64,000 nucleotides of DNA, taken from NCBI GenBank assembly GCA_024362935.1, contig JANCRA010000028.1, positions 8,552,476-8,616,475 on the forward strand. Reading direction: 5' to 3'. The DNA is from Setophaga petechia. Its lineage: Eukaryota > Chordata > Aves > Passeriformes > Parulidae. The notes beneath the pieces were generated by a model. That model worked only from the letters and a program-made list of their open reading frames with translations, searched no databases and was not told where the DNA came from. Of this stretch, positions 1-9,700 are shown in pieces. Every line of letters begins with the position of its first letter. The stretch's first letter is position 1. Made by a program: the position numbers and the translations under genes.

Positions 1-2802
1 CTCGGGGTCCCGGAGGGCAGCCAGCCCTGCAGTGGGCAGATGGTGCTGGCACCGGCACCGAGCAGCTCCATGTTGGCTGATGGACGGCTCTTGCGGGTGT
101 TAAAAATATATTAAAAAAAAAAAAAAATCTCTTTGTTTGATAACCCCCTCCCCACCCCTCCAAAAGCCCAGATGGCTTCGCCTCGCCGGATCCCCCGCAG
201 CCCGGCCAGCCCCGCTGCACACACAGCCCACGCAGCCAGCTCCACTGGGGAGTTAATTTTAATCCCAGGTCCTGCTTTGCATCATTCCTGCCATGGAGAA
301 TGGCATGGCTTGGCATGGGGAGCCGAGAGCAGCAGCCAGCCCCACGTCATGGGCTGAGTGCCGCCAGCCCCCTGGCACTGTGTGCTGTGCCACCAGCCCC
401 ACGGCTGTGGTGGGAGCGGGGCTGGAAGTGGTGCTGGGATCCTTCTCATCCCGGGGGTGCTGCCGGCTCTTCTGCAAAGCACTTTCAGCTCTAAACCCAA
501 AACTTTGATCCGCCAGTAGCACCATCAATGTTTAATGCAGCAAAGCCCTGGTAGGGCTCGGAAGATGAGCATTTTGAGGCCAAATTGAAGTTTCTAATAT
601 TATGATATTCAAATAATTTTAATCTGCCTGATGCATCCCCAGGCATGTACCTGGACTGCTAATGAGGGGCTGCCTTCAGCCGCTGTTGCTTTTGACAGAA
701 AACAAACAAATCTTTGCAGGTGCCATCAAAGGATTGGGAATGGAGAGGTCTGGGGAGGAAAATGGGGGCAAGCATGCATGGAGCCAGCGTTGCAGCTGGA
801 AGAGAAAGATGCCGTGTTTGCCTCAGCTCACTGGGGAAGAGCACTGCTCCCTAATTCTTTTTTAAGCGTTGGTTTGTGCTTGGTGAAAAATGAGGCCGGC
901 ATAGATGGGTGGTGGGATTTTGGGAAACTTCTGTCCCACCGTGCAGTGGAAAAAGGGTGCAGTGGGTGCAGAGTCCAGCACCCATCACATTGCATCTGAT
1001 CCTTGTCCATCAAATTGCATCTGATCCTTGCCCTGATCCAGCCTTGGCCAAAGTTCCCCACTTCCCCAGTGCCACGTGGATCTGAGATAGGGCAGCTCCC
1101 ACAGCCTGTGCCAGGCAGTTCCCCAAGCCCACATTTCCCCCTCCCCGAGCCACTGCCAGCCCCAGATTTTCCCATCCATCCACCCAGCCCACGCAGGGAA
1201 TATTTCATTTTTACTGAGCTCTCCTGACCCACGCCAGCTGCTTAGGGAAATGGATTTCTTGCTGCCACAAGCATTGCCTCCACTCAGAATAAACCCAGGT
1301 GAAGAGGACATGGCAGGGGTGATGGAGACCTTTGCACAGGGCTGGGGAGACCCCCCCAAAAATTCACCCTGAAGTCCTGCAGCTGCTTTTTGGGCTTTGG
1401 GGGTGCAGACCTCCCTGATACCTGCATTCAGCCCTGGTTGGGGTCACCTGCAGAACAAAAGCAATGGCTGGAGGGCTCCCACAGAGCCCTGGGGATGGTG
1501 ATTTGCACCCTATCAAAGATCTCACCATCTCTATAACCTCACGAGCAAGGCTTTTCCATCCGTTCCATTACCACACCACTAACAGGAGAGGAGTTCATTT
1601 CTACCATTTAACGTTTCACGGATAATTAATTATTCTTCATCTTTCCAGCAAAAAAGGAAGAGCAAGCACAGGGGCTATTCAAAGGAAAAAAAAAGTCAGC
1701 TGAAACCCAGGGAAATTGCTGAATTATTTGTAACATCAAAGGCGAGCGAGGATGTGCTGATTTAACAGGGCCCTGTGTGATGCAGAGCCCTGGGCATGGT
1801 GGTGATGCTCAGACTGGGATGCACTCATTGCAGCAGTGGCCATGGGCAGTGGGGTGGATGAGGGGTCTGGGGGACACCCCAACCTCTGCCCCTGCTGCCC
1901 ATCCTCCTCCTCTCACCTCCCCATGGCCGTGAGCTGCCAGTTTTGCCTTTGAACCATATTGGGGTGTCCCTGAGACCTGTGGGAGCCTCCAGTGCTCCCC
2001 AGTGCTTCATTCATCACCAGAGGCAAGTGGGAAAATAAATAATGGTATTTAACATTTCATAATAGCGACAATTAACCGGTAAATAATGCCTTTTACACCG
2101 CAGAAGCCAGAGTAAATTAATTCCGCTAATTAAGGGGAATGTCACGCAGCACAGGGCAGTGGTGGCAGTGGGCAAAACTGGCAGCCCCTGCCTGTGTTAT
2201 CCCCCACTCGGAGGCATTGTCCCCAAATCTCAGTCACAACCCAAAATTTTACAGATTTGCAAAATCCACCATGCTGTATCCTGGCAGCTGTGGTGAGCCC
2301 TAAATCACCCCTATCTCCTGTTAAAAAAATAACAACAAAAGATGGCGACAAAATGGTTTATGGCTGCAATAAATTGTGCTGGAAGGAAAAAAAAGCTCTG
2401 TTTGCCTGGAAGCAAGGGGGGGTTTCCCATTGGCCCACAAATGGAAGCCCTGTGTCCCACCACAGCTGCAGCCAGCAGTGACCAGTGGAAAGGGGGAATT
2501 ATTGGAAGTGGTTTCCTTCACATCCATGCCACCCTGACCAGCTGAGCTGCCTGTCCTGCTGGGACCAGGTGTTGGTGTTGGAATGAGAATATTCATTCCT
2601 GGCCAGCTCCAAGGGGCAGGAAGAGTGTGGCTCCTGTGTGCCCCTGTGTCCCCACAGAGCTGGAAGGTGGCCAAGGCTCCACCACCCGCTCGGCTCGGCT
2701 GGACTCTGCCCCGTTCCTCCCCTTGGCCCCCTCCCAGCGGCCACAGAGACGGCAGCAGGGACAAGGACCGACACAGGGACAGCAGCAGCGACGAGGACGG
2801 AC
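1..2802. other. 5' flank of PIPOX, no gene recognised
   Basis: No exon was recognised here on either strand; the open frames are short and carry no known motif. A poly-A run lies near 112-127. A short direct repeat with core TTGCATCTGATCCTTG occurs twice near 990-1030. Two AT-rich blocks (1530-1765 and 2026-2140) stand out from the GC-rich surroundings and are listed separately. In human the next gene to the left would be SEZ6, reading away from PIPOX, so part of this flank could be regulatory DNA for it; that is inference from synteny. No TATA box is evident just before PIPOX. Confidence 0.5.
1530..1765. promoter_or_regulatory. AT-rich block resembling a conserved non-coding element
   Basis: An AT-rich, non-repetitive stretch with homeodomain-type cores (ATAATTAATTATTC near 1622) sits in GC-rich, low-complexity DNA. 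It has no open frame of note. A similar block at 2026-2140 holds TTAATTCCGCTAATTAAGG. This texture is typical of vertebrate conserved non-coding elements, but conservation cannot be tested here. The target gene is unknown; PIPOX or SEZ6 are the neighbours. Confidence 0.3.
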
Positions 2803-5132
2803 ATGGCTGCCCCAAGCCAGCCCCAGAAATCCACCTACGATGTCATTGTCATCGGGGCCGGCATCCAGGGCTCTTTCACTGCCTACCACCTGGCGCAGCG
2901 CCACAAGGACACTCTGCTGCTGGAGCAGGTATGGTGACCCCGTTCTGCCACCTCCCCGTTCCCCACAGGCTGGGCCGGCTGCCTGCAGACCTGGCTGTCC
3001 TCCACCGTGGCACAGAGCAGAGCTGCTGCTGGCACTGCAGTCCCCAGTGCTGGTACACCCTGTCCCTAGTGCCAAGACCCTCATGCCCCCAGCGCCAGGA
3101 TCCCCATTTCCTGCTGTTTCCCGGTGCCGTGGGTGACAGGACAGGCTGTGTCCCCAAGGTGCCCTCTGCCGCTGGTGCACATGGCGCTGGTGGCACTGAG
3201 GGTGGCAGTGCCTGTGGTCACCCCCATGTCCTCTCTGCCTCGCAGTTCCTCCTGCCCCACTCTCGGGGCAGCTCTCACGGGCAGAGCCGCATCATCCGCA
3301 GCGCCTACCCGCAGGAGTACTATTCCCGCATGATGCCCGACTGCTTCCGCCTCTGGCAGCAGCTGGAGGCCGAGACCGGCACCACCCTCTACAGGTGATG
3401 GGGACAGGGACGCCGCCACCGCCGGGCACTGGGGGCGGTGACATTTGAGTGGGATGCGGCTTCCTTGGCAGGCAGCTGCCAGTTCCTGGTAATTTATGGG
3501 GCTCCTCGAAGGAAATGTCATTAAGGAAATGAAAATCTAAATGATCCTCCGGTGCCGGGGTCAGGGCTGGTGGCCCTTGCTATATTAGGGGGCAGAGTCC
3601 CCATGCACCTCACTCTGCCCTTGTCCCCTGCATCCCACTGTGTCGTGCCCCAGCACCAGGGTGTCGCACATCCCAAGCATCGCTGCTGTCGCCGTGCCTC
3701 AGTTTCCCCCGGGGCAAAGCAAGCTGGGGGTCCCTGCAGGGAGGGCGAGCAGGGCGAGCTGACGTGACTGGTGGGATGCAGGCAGACGGGACTGGTGCTG
3801 CTGGGGCCGCCGGGAGAGCCGGAACTGGAGGCCTGCAGGAAGAGCCTGGGTGTAGACGAGGTCCTCGACGCCACGGCGCTGTCCCGGCGCTTCCCTGGCT
3901 TCCGGCTGCAAGCTGGGCAGGTGGCCGTGCTGGACAGCACCGCTGGGGTGCTCTTCGCTGACCGAGCACTGCGAGCAGCGCAGGTGGGTGCTGCTGAAGG
4001 GAGGGAATGCTTTGGGACGACATGGGATGGTTTGGGATGGGATGGGGGTCCCCTGGCTCTATCCCCGTAGCCACCTCCTGTCACCCTTCCCACCCAGGAG
4101 GTTTTTCGTCGACAGGGGGGCACCCTGCGGGACGGGGAGAAGGTGCTGAGCATCCAGCCTGGGGCCACGGTCACTGTCACCACCACTGCTGGGGTGTACA
4201 AAGCCCCCCGGCTCATCATCACGGCTGGAGCCTGGACTGGTGCCTTCGTGGAACAGCTGGGTCTCCGCCTGCCCCTGCAGGTAAAGGTTGGTGGCACAGC
4301 GGGGTGGCAGAGGCATGGCCAGAGCTAATGGAATGATAATTCCAGCCCCTGCGCATCGATGTCTGCTACTGGAGGGAGAAGCAGCCTGGGAGTGCTGGCC
4401 TGGGCAGTGTCAGCCCCTGCTTCTTGACCCTGGGGCTGAGCCAAGCCCCCCACGGCATCTACGGGCTGCCCTCCATTGAGTACCCAGGGCTGATGAAGGT
4501 GAGCAGGGCACAGCTGAAGGTGGGGGATTCCCTAACCAGCCCAGCCTGACCAGCTGTGCTCCAGGTGTGCCACCACCATGGCACCCCCACTGACCCGGAG
4601 AAGCGGGATCAGACCCCCTCGAGTGCCCCCCGCCCTGACATCGCCGTTCTGAGCAGCTTCATCAGCAGCTACCTGCCCGGGCTGGAGACCCAGCCAGCAG
4701 TGATGGAGACCTGCCTCTACACGGTGAGACCCTCCCCAGGGCACAGATCCAGGCATCCGGGGTCCTGAGCCTTCCCTCACTCCAAGGTGGACCCCAGCCT
4801 GTCCCCTTATTTTCACACCCTGGCTCCCCAGAACACTCCAGATGAAGATTTCATCCTGGACCGGCACCCCAAGTTCAGCAACATCGTCATTGGTGCTGGT
4901 TTCTCAGGTAGGCAAGGGCAGCCATGCCTCAGCCCAGCACCCTAGAGCTGTCCAGGGTCGTGGGGATGGTTGTGTGCCCACCTTCCCTCTCCTTCCCACA
5001 GGCCATGGGTTCAAGCTGGCGCCAGTGGTGGGGAAGTTGCTGTGTGAGCTGAGCCTGGGTGAGGAGCCATCCTACAACATGGCCCATTTTGCCATCAGTC
5101 GCTTCCCTGATGTGCTTGGGGCTGCACAGTAG
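2803..5132 (+). CDS. PIPOX: PIPOX, peroxisomal sarcosine / L-pipecolate oxidase (8 exons, complete)
   Basis: FAD-dependent amine oxidase of the monomeric sarcosine oxidase family; it oxidises sarcosine and L-pipecolate, making H2O2. Exons: 2803-2928, 3246-3394, 3782-3983, 4098-4280, 4346-4498, 4565-4723, 4832-4907, 5002-5132. All join in frame through GT-AG introns to 392 codons; human is 390. The start is the ATG in GGACATGG; the frame upstream is not family-like. The N-terminus holds the Rossmann motif GAGIQG (residues 18-23) followed by AYHL. QSRIIR lies at 55-60. Cys321 in TCLYTNTPDE matches the cysteine that binds FAD covalently in this family. GAGFSGHGFK near the C-terminus is the usual second flavin contact. 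Introns 1 (2929-3245) and 2 (3395-3781) hold nothing notable. Odd: the protein ends in ...LGAAQ, which is not a PTS1 peroxisomal signal (see findings). The gene is tail to tail with MYO18A. Confidence 0.95.
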
Positions 5133-6114
5133 GTGTGGGGCTCCAGAAGTGCCCCCATGGCATCACACTGGCCTGCAGCTGTGTCCCTGCATCCCGGTGT
5201 CCTCACACCCAGTACACCTCCACCTCCACGTATCTCCATCTCCCTGCACCCTGGGGACTCCCAACATGCTGCATTCCTCCAACCCCACACCCCAGATACC
5301 CTGCATTGCCACGTCCCCATATTCCACCATCCCAGCACCTCTGCACCCTTACTTCCCCACATCCCTGAACCCTGGTACCCTGCCTCCCCACCTGGCAGCA
5401 TCCCAGCATCCCCCATGCCATGCGGTGCCAAGCCATCTCTACCAAGCACCCACTCCTGGGGAACAAATTAAGAAGCTTTGTCAGCCTCATGAAGATGGAG
5501 CAGGAGCAGCGCGGAGAGACACACTCGCTTAGGAGTCAAGTTAAATGTTTTAATGTTAAATGTGCCATTTTATTATCATTAGATCGCTCCCACTTAATGA
5601 AAGCGCATTAGCGCAGCGTGGCTTTATGGCAGCGAGCACCGAGCCTGGCCTGTGTGCTTCCAAGAGATACTGGGGAAAGGGAAACAACGTGCCAAGGAGT
5701 GAGGGGGGTCCCCAGGGTGCAGGGTGTCCCTGGGGCCAGGGCACAGCACATGGCACGGGGACAGCACAGGGCCAGGGCCGAGGCTGAGCCGTGCAGGCAG
5801 CCAGCAATGCACATCATCATCTCCTCCGTGTTAATTATTTAACGCCAGCAGGCAGAGGCTCTGTCCCGCTGCTCATCTGCATATTTATGAAGATTGATAA
5901 ATGATTCAGCACTGGCACCCACGAGGGCTTCCCCTCCCGCTCCCCTCCCCAGCACCCATGGGTGCAGCAGGCTCAGGGAAGAGGCCAGACTTGGCCTTTC
6001 CATGAAGCTCTGCATCCTTGCTGGGGCTGGATGCATGCCATCAGACCCTTCCACCATGCAGACACCCCCCCAAAACGGGGAGACTCCCCAGGCACATGGA
6101 GCAGGCAGCAGCCA
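5133..6114. other. PIPOX-MYO18A convergent intergenic region
   Basis: This contains the PIPOX 3'UTR, whose end I cannot fix: no plus-strand AATAAA occurs before 6115. 5200-5430 is degenerate low-complexity DNA built on CATCCC/CAGCA words. 5460-5640 and 5826-5912 are AT-rich blocks with homeodomain-like words (TTAATGAAAGCGCATTAGCG, CATCTGCATATTTATGA) that look like conserved non-coding DNA and are listed separately. Confidence 0.5.
5460..5640. promoter_or_regulatory. AT-rich block resembling a conserved non-coding element
   Basis: Non-repetitive AT-rich stretch with TAATGAAAGCGCATTAGC and TTAAATGTTTTAATGTTAAATG, in a GC-rich setting just after PIPOX. A companion block at 5826-5912 carries an octamer-like CATCTGCATATTTATG. 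Either could belong to the PIPOX 3'UTR or act as an enhancer. No conservation test was possible. Confidence 0.3.
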
Positions 6115-6136
6115 GTATCACCAGCCAGAAATGACG

Positions 6137-6142
6137 TTTATT
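6137..6142 (-). terminator. MYO18A: MYO18A poly(A) signal (AATAAA)
   Basis: AATAAA on the minus strand (TTTATT on plus), about 0.5 kb after the MYO18A stop at 6635-6637. It is the only canonical signal between that stop and the PIPOX side, so transcripts with the standard C-terminus probably end near 6115-6127. Confidence 0.7.
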
Positions 6143-6634
6143 TTCATACTGAAAGTAAAGGGGGTGGGGGAAGATGCACAGCTGGGCTAGTGCAAAACAG
6201 CCAGGCAGAGGTGGGGGGCTGGAGGGGGGTCACAAAAACCCTGGTGGGCACGTGGGACCCTCTCCCCATGTCCCCCTCCCGGCTGCTCCCCAGGGCCCGG
6301 CCAGCGAGAGACGTCTTTGGCTCAACTAAAAGGGGTGTAAGAGGACGGCAGGGTGCCGAAGGGGGGAGTTTAAGTTACAAAACAAGGTGCCAGCAGGCAC
6401 TGAGGAATAAATCCCGGGTGCCGGAGCAGCCGACTCCGCCGCCAGGGACAGACAGGAGGTGGGAGGGAGGGGGGTGCAGCCAGCGAGCCGGCCGGGCTGC
6501 TCCTCCCGTGGCTGGAGCCGGGGGGCGGCTGCGTGTGTCCCCCCCCAACCCGTGCAGAACAAATACCGGCTGCCCGGGGCGGCCCCCGGAGCTGAGCGCT
6601 CCCTCCCGGGGCGGTGGGAAGCGGTGGTGGGGGG

Positions 6635-6773
6635 CTAGGCGGGGGTCTCGGCAGCCCGGCTCTCCGCCTCGCTGGCACTGGGGGAGCTGCGGGACGAGCG
6701 GCGTGTGCTGTCCCCGGCGTCCTGCTCGTCGTCCCATCTGTCGTAGGTGAAGGTGTGCCGGGAGCTCGTGGGG
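6635..6773 (-). CDS. MYO18A: MYO18A terminal coding exon (standard C-terminus)
   Basis: Acceptor TCTCCCACAG, then 46 codons including the stop TAG at 6635-6637. The first base completes an AG+C serine codon from the exon at 9929-10051. The peptide contains SPTSS, then DRWDDEQD, and ends in [14 protein letters not shown]. This parallels the human tail, which also runs from SSSPTS through a D-rich patch to an acidic S/E/T end, so it is the usual alpha/beta C-terminus. The 3'UTR runs to about 6115. Confidence 0.88.
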
Positions 6774-9700
6774 CTGTGGGAGAGAGCAGGGTTAGGGAGG
6801 GTGGTGATGGGCTCCATGTCCCCAGCATGGCTTGGCTGCTGAGCTCGACTCCCCTCCGGCTGCAGCGGGAGCTGCGGTGAGCCAGCATGCCGGCAGCCAG
6901 CTGGATGGAGCCTTGATTGCCTCCTTTTTTATTCTTTCCGAGATATTTGGGACATGCCTCACTGCAAACAGCTCCTCGCTGCGCTGAGCTGAGCCCCTGC
7001 TCTGCAGTGGGGCCGAGCTGAGCCTGCCCAGGAAAAGGCTCGTGGCCTTGAATGCCAACACCAGCGCTCCCAGACACCCGGAGGGTCCTGTACCCGAGCC
7101 CAGGGTTGGGTGCTGGGGTTGTTGCTCCCCAGTACCCCACGATGCCTTCCCTTCCTCTGGGATAGACAGCTCAAGGCAACCACATTTCCAAAAGGCTTTT
7201 TTCCCTTCCTCCAGCCGTTCTCCTATTCAGCCATCAGAAAGGATGAAGCCTGCTCTGAAATCACTGCCAGTGAGCCCAAGCACACCCTCTCTGCATCAAA
7301 CAGCGTGCAGAGCTCCAGAGTCCTGCAGGTTGATGCCATTCACAACCCCCAAATTCCCATCACAGGCACCCAAAAGGGCACAGAGCAACTCTGAGCTCCA
7401 GCAGCCCAACCTGGGTCCCCCCTCAATTGATGCTGCCTCCCCCCATGCTCACACACTGCAGTGGGTGCATGTTAGTACCCATCCCACTCCCCTCTGCTCC
7501 TGGGGGCTGTGCTGCTCATCAAACCCTTACAAATTTCCTGAAGGAATAAATCCAGATGTGTCCTGGCCGATGGATGGGGAGCCAGGAAGGGATTAGCACT
7601 TCCTGGTGTCCCGCAGCTGCTAATCCCGACCACGCTGCGTCCTGGCAGCACGAGCAGCTGCCGGTCCCGCTGCGGCCACGCCGGGGATCTCCCCATGGAT
7701 GGAGATGCCCAAAGCAGGGCAGCTGCAGGCACAGAGGGCTGCCCCATGCCGGCGGAGGAGAGCTCCGGAGTCAGGAGAGGGTTAGGGCGAGCGGTTAGTG
7801 GCACACGGGGAGGTTCATGCTGCACGGCACACACCGCTCCCACCTCCTGCCTCAGTCGCTCTCGGGACGGTACAGGTACTTCATCATCAGGTTGTCCACC
7901 TGCTTTTTCCGCTGCTTCTCCTCCTTCTTGCCCCGGGCGGGACGTGTCGGCTCCTCACTCCCCGCCCCCCGAGGGCCCTTCTTGACACTGGAGGTGCTGC
8001 GGTAGGAGCTGGTGGAGCCGGAGGAGGACTCGGAGGAGGAACTGGACTCGGATGATGACTGCTGCTTCTTCTTCTTCTTCTTGGATTTCTTCTTGCTTTT
8101 CTTGGCACGCTTCTTGGAGCTCTTTTTCTTCTGCTCTTCTTCTTCCTCGGAGGAGTCCGAGCTGCTGCGGCACCGGCAGGTGTGCCGGGAGAAGTCGAGG
8201 GCGGACGCGGAGCGGCGCAGGCTGCCGGAGGGGCGGTCAGCGGCGCCCAGCGGGGCCGCGCTCCGGACACTCCTGACACTGCGGACACTCCGGCCGTCAT
8301 CCCCCGAGTCGGGGCTGGAGTAGCCCCTGGCCTGCAGCGGGCGGTAGCTCAGCACCTCTTGGATGGCGGCTTCCAGGTCGGGGTCGAGGTAGGAGCGGTG
8401 CCGCACGGGACGGGCGTCCCCGGGACCCTCCTCCTCGGAGGCCGCGCTGCGGGGCCGCGGGGGCACCGAGAAGCTGCGCCCCAAGAGGGGCTGCCCGCGG
8501 GACCCCTCGTCCGCCTCATCCAGGCGGCTGCGGGCCAGGGAGAGCCGCGACTCAGGCCGGCCCTCGGGGCCCCCGCGCCGGCTCCGCAAGCTGCCGGGGC
8601 TGGAGAGGGCGAAGCTCAGCACCGAGCATCCCTCGTCCCCATCGTCGCCGTCCTCCAGCCCGCGCCAGGAGGCGGAGGAGACGCGGCTCACTGGGGCGGA
8701 GGCGACGGACGCTTTCTCTACGTCGGTGGCCGACAGGGACCACCGCTTGTCCAGCCCTTGGCGAGCCCGGCCGCTGGCGTCGGCGAAGGCGCGGGCGATG
8801 ACGGCCGCCCGGTCCTGGGGCTCGCCGCCGCGGGCCGCCCGGCGCGGAGGGCGCTCGGGGGAAGGCGGCCGCTCGCTCAGGGCGCTGAACAGCGTCTGCT
8901 CATCCCCGAGGCCGCCTATGGAGTCCTTGAGGCCCGGCCGCTTCCTGTAGCTGAGGGAGCTCAACACCGACACCGGCCGCTCCTCGGGCTCGGGGCCGTC
9001 CGGCGGGGCTGACCTGCGCCGCGGCACCGCGGCCCCGCACGCACCGGGGAGACAAGAGAGACACGGAGATGAGCGGGAGAAGGAGGGAGGCGGCCTCGGC
9101 AATTTGCGTCAGCGGGAAATGGCATCGTGGAAAAATGTCATGTAAATGGGGGAATTGTTCTAGCCCAGCACTTTGATCCCCCTTTAAAGTGTTGCCTTCA
9201 ATTTATTTCATTGTCGGCTACCTGGAGCCGCTGTGTTTGATTCCCGACTTCAGAAAAGGTGGAATTATCTCCAATAACAAAATGTTTTACATCTGCACCG
9301 CTGAATAAATTAAACCAATTAACAGAAACCAGCTCAGATCTTTCCCCCCTGCTCGGCAGAGGGAGGGAGTCCCCTGGGACTCCTGGAGCCCTGCTAGGAA
9401 ATTGGGTTTGGATAAAAGCAATCTGCGCTCAGCAGGCAAGCGTTTTACAGGGGGAAGGGGAGTGGGGCTGTGTGCTCAGCCACATGCCGTGGGTGCACCT
9501 GGGCACGTTCCCCACCTCTGCCAACATTTTCTGAGAGGTGTGGGGAGAGATGGGGTGGGGCTGCAGAGGAGGGCAGGATGGAGCAGGGAATCAATCCTGG
9601 AGAGATGAAATGCTGCACAGAGCTAAAGCCCAGCACCACAAGCCCTGGGGAGGCAGATGGGATGGGGGCTGTGGATGCCCCATATGCCTCCATGGTGGGA

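Noticed and set aside
6406..6411. Plus-strand AATAAA considered as the PIPOX poly(A) signal
   Set aside because: It lies inside the MYO18A 3'UTR, 1.27 kb after the PIPOX stop; possible, but nothing else supports so long an overlap.
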